From Rhodovulum sulfidophilum (lineage in GTDB: Bacteria; Pseudomonadota; Alphaproteobacteria; Rhodobacterales; Rhodobacteraceae), in assembly GCA_003241785.1 (NCBI GenBank), contig QFPW01000012.1, positions 1 through 64,000 on the forward strand: a stretch of DNA of 64,000 bases, read 5' to 3'. The position numbers and the translations under genes were made by a program. This document shows, piece after piece, positions 45,571-53,416 of the stretch (its first letter is position 1; every line of letters starts with the position of its first letter). Under the pieces are notes generated by a model. That model ran no database searches, was not told where the DNA came from, and worked only from the letters and a program-made list of their open reading frames with translations.

Positions 45571-46796
45571 GCCGTCCTCCCCGCGTCCACCCGCGCATGG
45601 GTCCGGGCGAGCGCCATCTCGACGCCGCGCAGTTCCGCGAGCCCCTTCAGCCGGCCGATCGCCGGATAGCCGGGCTGGCCGCCCCGGCCGATGTCGTCCA
45701 AGATCTCCTGGCCGTGGTCGGGCCGCATCGGGATCTGGGCGTCCGCCCGCCCGGCCGCGCGGCGCCGCGCCTCCTCGGCCAGCACCGCGTCGATGAGCGC
45801 GACCATGTCGGTCTGGCCGCCGAGATGCTCGTCCTCGAAGAAGCTCGCCGGGACCGTGTCGGCGTCGCGCCGCACGTTCCGAAGATGCAGGAAATGCACC
45901 CGGTCGCCGAGGCGCCGCATCATCCCCGGCAGGTCGTTGTCCGGCCGCGCGCCGAGCGAGCCCGAGCAGAGCGTGATCCCGTTCGCGGGCAGGTCGACGG
46001 CCGCCACGCGCTCGGCGTGATCCGCCTCGGTCGACATGATCCGGGGCAGGCCGAGCAGCGGGAACGGCGGATCGTCGGGATGGCAGCAGAGCCGGAGACC
46101 GATCTCCTGCGCCACGGGCGCCACCTGCTCGAGGAAGTCGTTGAAATGCCGCCTGAGCCGGGCGTCGTCGATCGGCGCGTAGGTCGCGAGCAGCGCGCGG
46201 ACGTCCTCGAGGCTCAGCCGCCGCGCGGCGCCCGGCAGGCCGAAGACCACGTTGCCCGCGAGCGCCGCGCGGCCCGCGTCGTCCATCGCGCCGAAGCGCC
46301 GCGCCGCCTCGGCGCGCGCGGGCTCGGCGAAATCCTCCGCCGCGCCCGGGCGTTCGAGGATATGGATGTCAAAGACGGCGAAATCGACCAGATCGAAGCG
46401 CATGCAGCGCGCGCCGTTCGGCCGCCGCCAGGCGAGATCGGTCCGGGTCCAGTCGAGGATCGGCATGAAGTTGTAGCAGATGACCTCGATCCCCGCCGCG
46501 CGCAGGTTGCGCGCCGAGGCGATCCAGTTCGCCACATGCGCCCGCCAGTCGCCGGTCTGAGTCTTGATCGCCTCGGTGACCGGCAGGCTCTCGACCACCT
46601 CCCAGGCGAGGCCCGAGGGCGCGCCGTCGCGCGTCACCGCGACCTCGGCCTGGCGCCGCGCGATCTCCTCCGGGCTCCAGACCGCGCCGGCCGGGACATG
46701 GCGCGGCGCGGTCACGATGCCCCGCGCGCCGGCCTGGGCGGCGGCGTCGATCGCGACGGGATCCCCGGGGCCGAACCAGCGCCATGTGTGTCGCAT
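45567..46796 (-). CDS. uxuA: Mannonate dehydratase
   Basis: 409 aa. MRHTWRWFGPGDPVAID, TGDWRAHVANWIASARNLRAAGI and GIEVICYNFMPILDWTRTDL are the UxuA N-terminal motifs; LCCHPDDPPFPLLGLPRI, the NGITLCSGSLGARPDND loop and RPDHGQEILDDIG supply metal and catalytic ligands. It turns D-mannonate into 2-keto-3-deoxygluconate. It heads a minus-strand uxuA-kdgK unit, 13 bp after the GntR-type regulator gene. Confidence 0.93.
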   Translation of the reverse strand: MRHTWRWFGPGDPVAIDAAAQAGARGIVTAPRHVPAGAVWSPEEIARRQAEVAVTRDGAPSGLAWEVVESLPVTEAIKTQTGDWRAHVANWIASARNLRAAGIEVICYNFMPILDWTRTDLAWRRPNGARCMRFDLVDFAVFDIHILERPGAAEDFAEPARAEAARRFGAMDDAGRAALAGNVVFGLPGAARRLSLEDVRALLATYAPIDDARLRRHFNDFLEQVAPVAQEIGLRLCCHPDDPPFPLLGLPRIMSTEADHAERVAAVDLPANGITLCSGSLGARPDNDLPGMMRRLGDRVHFLHLRNVRRDADTVPASFFEDEHLGGQTDMVALIDAVLAEEARRRAAGRADAQIPMRPDHGQEILDDIGRGGQPGYPAIGRLKGLAELRGVEMALARTHARVDAGRTA

Positions 46797-46809
46797 CGGG
46801 ACTCCTCGC

Positions 46810-47487
46810 TCAGTCAGTGAAGTATTCCGGATAAGTCTCGGCGATCGCCGGCAATTCGCTCAGCATCTGTCGCAGGTGCGCCCGCGTCGCGCGCTCCGCC
46901 TCCTCGGCCGAGCCAAGGCGCAGTGCGGCAAGGATCGCCTCGTGCTGCGCGATGGTGAAGGCGCGGTCGAAGACCCGCATCGAGAGATGGCGCAGCCGGT
47001 TCATCTGCGATTTCAGCCGCTCGAGGTCGTGCCAGACCGCCTCCTGCCCCGCGGCGATGGCGAGCAGGTGGTGGAAGCGGTCGTCGGAGGCGATGAATTC
47101 CTCCACCGCGCCGCGCCCGTCCGCGTCGCGCTGGCACGCGATCTCCCCGGCCATCCGGTCCAGCGCCGCGGCCGGGGGCGCCGCCGCGACCATCCGGGCG
47201 AGGTCGCTCTCGACCGCCTCGCGGATCAGCCGGGCCGAGAGGACGGCGGAGACCGAGATCTTGCCGATATAGGTGCCGCGCTGCGGCCGCACCTCGGCGA
47301 GCCCGTCGCTCGCGAGCCGGATGAAGGCCTCGCGCACCGGCTGGCGGCTGATGCCGATCGCGGCGGCGATCTCGGTCTCGCTGAGGCGCGCGCCGGGGCG
47401 CAGGTCGCCGCGCAGCACGCGGGCGCGCAGCCAGTCATGCACCTGGCTGGTGACGCTCGACACCGTGGTGATGGTGATCCGCTCCAA
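46810..47487 (-). CDS. FadR/FCD-type GntR transcriptional regulator
   Basis: 225 aa. Winged HTH: DLRPGARLSETEIAAAIGISRQPVREAFIRLASDGL, followed by an all-helical FCD domain with SDDRFHHLLAIAAG and AQHEAILAALRLG (metal-type His residues). It lies just upstream of uxuA-kdgK on the same strand, so it should control hexuronate/mannonate genes, as UxuR or ExuR do. I chose the TTG at 47487: GGGAGGA lies about 8 nt before it and the result begins with the usual short N-terminal arm; no ATG fits. Confidence 0.86.
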   Translation of the reverse strand: MERITITTVSSVTSQVHDWLRARVLRGDLRPGARLSETEIAAAIGISRQPVREAFIRLASDGLAEVRPQRGTYIGKISVSAVLSARLIREAVESDLARMVAAAPPAAALDRMAGEIACQRDADGRGAVEEFIASDDRFHHLLAIAAGQEAVWHDLERLKSQMNRLRHLSMRVFDRAFTIAQHEAILAALRLGSAEEAERATRAHLRQMLSELPAIAETYPEYFTD

Positions 47488-47515
47488 CGGCCGTCCTCCC
47501 GTCCGACCGGTTACA

Positions 47516-47534
47516 CCATACTTCCATACTAGTA
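47516..47534 (-). promoter_or_regulatory. Candidate promoter/operator upstream of the FCD-GntR gene
   Basis: AT-rich patch with the heptamer CCATACT twice (47516-47522, 47524-47530), the second running into the palindrome TACTAGTA (47527-47534). It is 30-50 bp before the TTG start, where an autoregulatory operator would sit. Confidence 0.45.
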
Positions 47535-47639
47535 AAGTTCCTACTGTCCCGCCCCCGGACACACGCGCAAAACAATTCGCCGCTACGCTCCGCCCCGGAC
47601 ATGAGGCAGGCTGCGACGGCGGCGAGGAGCGGGACGGGG

Positions 47640-48368
47640 ATGAGGCGCGAGGACGCGAGCGGGGGGGAACCGGTCGAGGTGGTGATCGCCGACGACGAGC
47701 CCGAGCTTCGGGCGATGGTCGCCGACTACCTCGGCGCCGCCGGGATGAAGGTGCGCGAGGCCTCCGAGGCGGTCTCGCTCGACCGGGTCCTGCGCGAGAA
47801 GCCGGCGCGGGTCCTGCTCATCGACATCAACATGCCGGGCGAGGACGGGCTCTCGATCGCGCGACGGCTTCGCGCCCGCGGCGAGCGGGCCGGGATCATC
47901 CTGCTGACCGCGCGCGGCGAGGAGGAAAGCCGGCTCGCCGGGCTCGGCGGCGGCGCGGACGACTATATCGTGAAGCCCTTCGCGCTCGCCGAACTGCGCG
48001 CCCGGATCGAGGCGGTGGCGCGGCGGCTGCCGGCGCCCTCGGGCGCGGGGGTCGCGCGCTTCGGCGCCGCGCTGATCGACCGCGCCGCGCGGCGGCTCGT
48101 CGGGGCCGACGGGCGGGTGACCGAATTGAGCGCGCAGGATCTCGCCCTGCTCGAGGCCTTCCTGCGCCATCCCGGCCAGACGCTGAGCCGGGACCGGCTG
48201 TCGGAACTCGCGCATGGCCGCCCGCTCGAACCAGGCGAGCGCAGCGTCGACATCCGGATCACCCGGCTCCGCCGCCATGTCGATCCCCCCGGCGCGCCGC
48301 GGGTGATCGCCACCGTCTGGGGCGAAGGCTACCGCTACGATCCGCCGAAGCCCTGCCCGAAATCCTGA
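47640..48368 (+). CDS. OmpR-family response regulator (first of a pair)
   Basis: 242 aa. Receiver: acidic pair in IADDEPELR, phosphoacceptor Asp in LLIDINMPGEDG, Thr in ILLTARGEEES, Lys in DDYIVKPFALAELRARI. The winged-helix DNA-binding domain ends ERSVDIRITRLRRHVDPPGAPRVIATVWGEGYRY. GGAG before ATG 47640 supports this start (47601 is an alternative). The last 34 bp overlap the 3' end of the convergent hybrid kinase gene, which points to a functional unit. Cytoplasmic transcription regulator. Confidence 0.92.
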   Translation: MRREDASGGEPVEVVIADDEPELRAMVADYLGAAGMKVREASEAVSLDRVLREKPARVLLIDINMPGEDGLSIARRLRARGERAGIILLTARGEEESRLAGLGGGADDYIVKPFALAELRARIEAVARRLPAPSGAGVARFGAALIDRAARRLVGADGRVTELSAQDLALLEAFLRHPGQTLSRDRLSELAHGRPLEPGERSVDIRITRLRRHVDPPGAPRVIATVWGEGYRYDPPKPCPKS

Positions 48369-51067
48369 TCGAGCGCCCGGGCGAGCGCCGCGCGCAGCGC
48401 CGCGATCTCGACCGGCTTCTCCAGCACCGGAAAATCCGCCTCGGCCGGCACGCGCAGCGCGTCGCCGGTCATCACGATGATCCGGCCCTTGAGCCGCGGC
48501 GCCAGCGCCACCAGCCGGGCCGCGAGCTGGTCGCCGCCCATGCCGGGCATGCGCAGATCCGTCAGCACCGCGTCGAACCGGTCCGCCGCCGCCGCGCGCA
48601 GCGCCGCCTCGGGATCGGTCACCGCCACGGCGTGATGCCCGTCCCGCGTCAGCGCCTCGGCGAGCAGCGCGCCGAGCGCGGGCTCGTCGTCGACGATCAG
48701 CACCCGTCCGCGTCCGGGCGACCCGGCGCCATCGGGGCCGTCCGGACCCTCCGGGGCGGTCGCGGTCATCGCAGGCAGCGTGATGCGGCAGAGCGTCCCG
48801 CCCCCGGCCGCCGGCGAAAGCGCGATGGCGCCGCCATGCGCCTCGACGATCCCGCGCGAGACGGCGAGGCCGATCCCGGTGCCGACGCCCTGAGGCTTGG
48901 TGGTGAAGAAGGGCTCGAACACGCGCTCGGCGATCGCGGGGTCGATGCCCGGCCCGGTGTCGGCGATGCTGAGCACCGCGGCGCCCGCCTCCTCGCCCGC
49001 GCGGATCGTGAGCCGCCGCGGGCCGGTCACGCCCATCATCGCCTGCTGCGCGTTCAGGATCACGTTCATCACCACCTGATGCACCTGGTCGGGATCGGCC
49101 AGCACCGGCGGCGGCGTCCCGGGCACGCGCGCGACCTCGATCCCGTTCGAGCGCAGGCCGTAGGCGGTCAGCTCCAGCACCTGGTCCACGACCGCGCCGA
49201 GATCGACCTCGCTTTTCTCTGCCGGCCGCGCGCGCGCCATGGCGAGGAAGGTGCGCACGATGCGGGCGCAGCGATCCGCCGCCCGGGCGATCTCGCCGGT
49301 GCGCCGCCGCGTCGGCTCGTCCTCGGCCAGTTCGTGCAGCATCCCGGCGTAGCCGACCACGATCGAGAGCGGGTTGTTGAGCTCATGCGCCACGCCGGCG
49401 AGCAGCGAGCCGAGCGCGGCGAGCTTCTCGCTCTGGTGCAGCGCGTCGCGCTGCCGGCGCAGCTCCTCCTCGGCGCGGACCTTCTCGGTGACGTCGCGGC
49501 CGACCGATTGCAGTTCGATCAGCCGGCCCTCGGCGTCGAAGATCCCGGTATCGGTCCATTCCTCCCAGAAGTCGCCCGGCGCGCGCGGCAGCCAGACCTT
49601 GATCGTCGTGGTCGAGGTCGGGTGCTCCGGCGTAAGGCTCGCGAGATGCTCGGCGTGCCGCGCGCGGTCCTCGGGGGCCACGTAGTCGAACTGGCTCTCC
49701 CGGCCTGCCAGCACCTCCTCGAGGCTCTGGCCGAGCTGGCGGCAATAGGCCTTGTTGGCGAAGGTCGCCCGCCCGTCGGGGGTGTGGCGCGCGACGAGCT
49801 CGGTCTGGGTGTCGACCACGTTGCGGTAGCGCGCCTCGCTCGCCGCCAGCGCCGCGCGGTCCTCGCGGGCCGCCGCGAAGGCGCGCGCGACCGCGCCCGC
49901 CCGCGCCGCCCAGGCCGGCGGCAGCTCGGCGGGGGGCGCCGGCGGCTCGCCCCGGCTGGTCGCCGCCGCCTCCGCGTAGGCGGCGAGCCGGAGGCCGGGG
50001 CGCAGGTGCCGGCGGTCGTACCAGACCAGCGCCGCGACGAGACCGGCGGCGCCGGCGAGCAGGAGGAGCCCGGTCCCGGCGAGCCCAGGCAGGATCATCG
50101 CGCGCAGCTCGGCCTCGGGGATCACGGTCAGGAGCAGGAACGGCGTGCCGGGAAAGCCGCGCGCCAGTACCCAGTCGCCGCCCCGGCGCGCGAAGCCTCC
50201 CTCGGCGGCCGCTTCCGCGACCAAGGCCCCGTCCAGCCGGCCGCCCAGATCACCCGCCAGCATCTCGCCGCCCCCGGTCGCGAGGCCGATGGCGCCGAGC
50301 GGGCTCGCCATATGCGCCAGCACCTCGGCCAGCGCCGCGAGCAGGATATCGGTGCCGACGACGCCGACGAAGCGGTCGCCGTCGTAGACCGGCATCGCAT
50401 GGCTCACCATCCGCCCGGCGCCGCCGGCGTCGTCATAGGGCGGCGTCCAGTAGGGCGCGCGCGCCGGATTGGCTTGCGGCGTTCCGAGCGCGAAGACCGG
50501 ATAGGTGAGCCAGTGCGCGATCAGCGCCGCGGCGTCCGGGACCGGCGGCGCCGCGGCGAGGAAATCGCCGAGCCCCGCGCCGGGCAGGATGGTGATGAAA
50601 TCGCCCCCCGCCGAGAAGAAATAGCTCCAGGACGGCGCGCCGCCGATCGCCGCCTCGACCTCGAGCGGCGGGAGCAGGTCGAGCGCGGCCGCGACGGGCC
50701 CGGTCGCGCGCGCCGCGAGATCGGGGATCCCGATCAGGTTGCCGCGCTCCGGTCCGGCGCCCGCCCATTCGGTCGCGGCGATCCCGCCGGCCACGACGGG
50801 GGCGAGCTCCTCCGCCCGGTCGCCGAGCCCGGGGCCCGCCGCCATCGAAAGCCGCATCCGCGTCTCCATCCGGCGCAGCTGCCGGTCCGCGTCGGCGAGC
50901 ATCGCGGCGACCGCGAAATGCCGCTCCGCCGCCAGCCGTTCCTGCTCGGCGAGCAGCCCCGCGCGCGCCTCGCGGAACTGCGCCCAGCCGAGCGCCGCGA
51001 TCAGCGCGAGCAGGACCGGCGCCAGGATGAGCGCGAGGCGGGTCGGCGTCTTCGTCATCGCGGACAT
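48335..51067 (-). CDS. Hybrid sensor histidine kinase (extracytoplasmic Cache-like sensor, PAS, HisKA, HATPase, REC)
   Basis: 910 aa. An N-terminal membrane helix (RLALILAPVLLALIAALGW, residues about 8-27) is followed by a large periplasmic sensor with SWSYFFSAGGDFITILPG and a second helix near LLLLAGAAGLVAALVW. A PAS domain (SEARYRNVVDTQTELVARHT) follows. The H-box is LLAGVAHELNNPLSIVVG and the ATPase has NVILNAQQAMM, DTGPGIDP and GTGIGLAVSRGIVEAHGG. A receiver at the C-terminus has VLIVDDEPALGALL and VLTDLRMPGMGG. The start at 51067 has AAGGA 8 nt upstream. Both flanking genes are response regulators. Confidence 0.9.
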   Translation of the reverse strand: MSAMTKTPTRLALILAPVLLALIAALGWAQFREARAGLLAEQERLAAERHFAVAAMLADADRQLRRMETRMRLSMAAGPGLGDRAEELAPVVAGGIAATEWAGAGPERGNLIGIPDLAARATGPVAAALDLLPPLEVEAAIGGAPSWSYFFSAGGDFITILPGAGLGDFLAAAPPVPDAAALIAHWLTYPVFALGTPQANPARAPYWTPPYDDAGGAGRMVSHAMPVYDGDRFVGVVGTDILLAALAEVLAHMASPLGAIGLATGGGEMLAGDLGGRLDGALVAEAAAEGGFARRGGDWVLARGFPGTPFLLLTVIPEAELRAMILPGLAGTGLLLLAGAAGLVAALVWYDRRHLRPGLRLAAYAEAAATSRGEPPAPPAELPPAWAARAGAVARAFAAAREDRAALAASEARYRNVVDTQTELVARHTPDGRATFANKAYCRQLGQSLEEVLAGRESQFDYVAPEDRARHAEHLASLTPEHPTSTTTIKVWLPRAPGDFWEEWTDTGIFDAEGRLIELQSVGRDVTEKVRAEEELRRQRDALHQSEKLAALGSLLAGVAHELNNPLSIVVGYAGMLHELAEDEPTRRRTGEIARAADRCARIVRTFLAMARARPAEKSEVDLGAVVDQVLELTAYGLRSNGIEVARVPGTPPPVLADPDQVHQVVMNVILNAQQAMMGVTGPRRLTIRAGEEAGAAVLSIADTGPGIDPAIAERVFEPFFTTKPQGVGTGIGLAVSRGIVEAHGGAIALSPAAGGGTLCRITLPAMTATAPEGPDGPDGAGSPGRGRVLIVDDEPALGALLAEALTRDGHHAVAVTDPEAALRAAAADRFDAVLTDLRMPGMGGDQLAARLVALAPRLKGRIIVMTGDALRVPAEADFPVLEKPVEIAALRAALARALDQDFGQGFGGS

Positions 51068-51152
51068 CGGCGGATCCTTGTCACGGGCCTCGAGACAATC
51101 ACGCGCGGGACCGGACCGGCAAGCCGTGCTACCAAGGGGCGCGGAGGTGACC

Positions 51153-51812
51153 ATGGCCGAACTCATCCTGCTCGACGACGACCCGGCGCTCCGGACGATG
51201 CTCTGGGACTATTTCGCCACCGGTCCGCACCGGCTCCGCGCGGCGGCGGATCCCGCCGCCTTCGCCGAACTGCTCGCCGCGGGGCCGGCCGATCTCGCGC
51301 TGATCGACCGCGGGCTTCCCGGCGAGGACGGGCTCGCGATCGCCCGGAGGCTGCGCGCCGAGCGCCCGGCGCTCGGGCTCGTGATGCTGACCGGCGCGGG
51401 CGAGGTCGCGGCGCGGATCGAGGGGCTCGCCGTCGCCGACGACTACGTGCCGAAACCCTTCTCGCTGCCCGAGCTCCGCGCCCGGATCGAGGCGGTGCTC
51501 CGGCGGCGCGCGAAGGGCCTCGCCTTCGGGCCGCTGACGGTCGATCTCGTTGCCTGGCAGGTGACCGGACCCGACGGCCCGGTCGGGCTCACGCCGGGCG
51601 AGGTCGATCTCGTCGCGGCCTTCGCGACCCATCCGGACACCCCGCTCAGCCGCGACGACATCCTGCGCCTCGCCCCCGCGCGCGACGACCCGACCGACCG
51701 CAGCGTCGACAGCCGCCTCTCGCGCCTGCGCCGCAAGCTCGAGGCCTTCGGCGCCGGCGATCTCATCCGCACGCTGCGCGGCGCGGGATATCTCTACCAC
51801 ACCCGCGGCTGA
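51153..51812 (+). CDS. OmpR-family response regulator (second of the pair)
   Basis: 219 aa. Receiver: LLDDDPALR, Asp in LALIDRGLPGEDG, Thr in VMLTGAGEV, Lys in VPKPFSLPELRARIEAVL. Winged helix ends RSVDSRLSRLRRKLEAFGAGDLIRTLRGAGYLY. It resembles the first regulator (47,640-48,368) throughout, so the two are probably duplicates that diverged. GGAGG 6 nt before ATG 51153 fixes the start. It is divergent from the kinase with an 85-bp gap. Confidence 0.92.
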   Translation: MAELILLDDDPALRTMLWDYFATGPHRLRAAADPAAFAELLAAGPADLALIDRGLPGEDGLAIARRLRAERPALGLVMLTGAGEVAARIEGLAVADDYVPKPFSLPELRARIEAVLRRRAKGLAFGPLTVDLVAWQVTGPDGPVGLTPGEVDLVAAFATHPDTPLSRDDILRLAPARDDPTDRSVDSRLSRLRRKLEAFGAGDLIRTLRGAGYLYHTRG

Positions 51813-51820
51813 GCCGCGGG
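51802..51820. terminator. Stop-codon-centred hairpin between response regulator 2 and the RTX gene
   Basis: CCCGCGGC (51802-51809) and GCCGCGGG (51813-51820) form a perfect 8-bp stem whose 3-nt loop is the TGA stop codon of the response regulator. It lies between convergent genes, so a bidirectional terminator is plausible, though no T-tract is present. Confidence 0.45.
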
Positions 51821-51838
51821 CGGGGTTCCGGATCGCGC

Positions 51839-53206
51839 TCAGAAGTCGAAATCCGAGAGCGCGAGGTTGACCCGGCCGGTGAGCGCGATGGTGAGCTCGG
51901 CCGGATCGACGCCGTTCCGGATCGTGTCGTCGACGTTCACATCCACCATCGTCCTGTTGAAGGTGGCGTCGTAGCGCACGTTGATCGTGCCGGCGGTGAA
52001 GCCCGCCTGCGTTTCCGGCGCGGCGTAGCTGGTGAGCCGGGTAAAGTCCTGGTCGCCGGCCACGTGGACATCGCCGTCGATCCAGAGGTCGATCGTGTCG
52101 ACGCCGCGCTGGAAATCGTAGATCGTGTCGACCGATCCCGCGTCCTGCGCGGAGAAGACGAAGCGATCCGCCCCCGCCCCGCCGGTCAGCTCGTCCCGGC
52201 CCGCGCCGCCGACGAGGATGTCGTCGCCGCCGCCGCCCGAGATATCGTCGTCACCGGCGAAACCGTAGAGGATGTTCGCCTTGCCGTCGCCGGTCAGCTG
52301 GTCGGAGCCGTTGCTGGCCGAGATGTGCTCGATCCCGCTCAGCCGGTCGCCCTGCGCGAAGCCGCCGCTGCCTTCGCCGGTGGTGAGGTTCACGCCGACG
52401 CCGGAGCCCGAGCGGATGTAGCTGACGGTGTCGGTCCCCGCGCCGCCGTGGATCCCTTCCGCGCCGGAGCCGGCGTAGAAGTAGTCGTCGCCGGCGTTCC
52501 CCTGAAACTCGGCCTTCGCCGCCGCGCCGGTGAAGACGTCGCTCCGGCCCGAGCCGAGGAAGAGCTCGATATTCGCGAAGGTGTCGGTCGGGTCGCCGGC
52601 CTGCTTAACGGTTCCGGCGGCGACATCGACCTGGATCGCACCCTTCGAGTCGGCGTAGCTAAGTGTGTCATGGTCCTTGCCGCCGTCGAAATGATCGCGG
52701 CCGGTCCCGGCGATGAGGAGATCGTCGCCCGCGTCCCCGAGCACCGCGTCGTCGCCCGCGCCCGCCTCGATCGTGTCGGCGCCGCCGCGCGCCGCGATCG
52801 TGTCGTTGCCGGCGCCGGTCGAGATCCTGTTGGCGCCGTTCGAGCCGTAGACGAGGTCCATGCCGCGGCCAGTGGTGATGTTCTCGAAATTCTTCGCCGC
52901 GAAGGTGACGCCGCCGTTGATCCGCCCGGTGCCGGCGGCGAGGTCGAACCGGCTCGCCGCCGCCGCGAAGCTCAGGAGCAGCGAGTCGTTCCCGCTCTCG
53001 CCGTCGAGGTCGCCGCCCGCGGCTTCGAGAAGGACGACGTCGTCGCCGCCGCCCGCGCGCACGGTGTTGAGGCCGCTTCCGGTGTGGATGTAATCCGCGC
53101 CGCCGCCGCCGAACATCGTGTCGTTGCCGCCGAGGCCATAGATGAAATCGGTGCCCGATCCGCCGATCAGGATGTTGTTGCCATTGGTGCCGATGATGAG
53201 GCCCAT
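51839..53206 (-). CDS. RTX-repeat (hemolysin-type calcium-binding) secreted protein
   Basis: 455 aa. It is built of nonapeptide GGxGxDxhx repeats forming parallel beta-rolls: LGGNDTMFGGGGADYIHTG (about 25-43), GAGNDTIAARGGADTIEAGAGDDA (about 131-154), GAGTDTVSYIRSGSG and GDDDISGGGGDDILVGGAGRDELTGGAGADRF (about 320-351). The tail is a 100-residue domain ending FDF, typical of a type I secretion C-terminal signal. No catalytic domain (protease, lipase) is seen, so a structural, adhesin-like or scaffold role is likely. No type I transporter genes are nearby. Confidence 0.9.
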   Translation of the reverse strand: MGLIIGTNGNNILIGGSGTDFIYGLGGNDTMFGGGGADYIHTGSGLNTVRAGGGDDVVLLEAAGGDLDGESGNDSLLLSFAAAASRFDLAAGTGRINGGVTFAAKNFENITTGRGMDLVYGSNGANRISTGAGNDTIAARGGADTIEAGAGDDAVLGDAGDDLLIAGTGRDHFDGGKDHDTLSYADSKGAIQVDVAAGTVKQAGDPTDTFANIELFLGSGRSDVFTGAAAKAEFQGNAGDDYFYAGSGAEGIHGGAGTDTVSYIRSGSGVGVNLTTGEGSGGFAQGDRLSGIEHISASNGSDQLTGDGKANILYGFAGDDDISGGGGDDILVGGAGRDELTGGAGADRFVFSAQDAGSVDTIYDFQRGVDTIDLWIDGDVHVAGDQDFTRLTSYAAPETQAGFTAGTINVRYDATFNRTMVDVNVDDTIRNGVDPAELTIALTGRVNLALSDFDF

Positions 53207-53314
53207 CGCCTGGTCTCCAGTTTTCCCGTGGACGCGCCGATCGCGTCCGCTGGCGCCTCATTCGGGGGAAACTGTTTCACGCGATTGCCCGCCCGGGAGA
53301 CCCGCGCGACCGCG

Positions 53315-53400
53315 CCGCCCCGGACCTGATCCGGGGCCCCGAGGCCGAAGCACGCCCGCGCGGAGAATGGCGTCGAGGCCCCGGGTCAGGCCCGGGGCGG
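53315..53400. repeat. Long palindromic interspersed repeat, copy 2
   Basis: Arms of 28 nt at 53315-53342 and 53373-53400 around a 30-nt loop. The left arm differs from copy 1 (42306-42384) at only a few positions and the right arm keeps the GGGTCAGGCCCGGGG-type hairpin. It lies between the RTX gene start and the end of the NAGGN operon, so here it sits at the boundary of two transcription units on the same strand. Confidence 0.8.
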
Positions 53401-53416
53401 CGGTGCACCGGACCGG

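Noticed and set aside
47273..53329. Single plus-strand open frame of about 2,018 codons
   Set aside because: It lies antisense to uxuR-type, kinase and RTX genes, is full of Arg/Ala/Gly runs and lacks any domain; long antisense frames are expected in GC-rich DNA.
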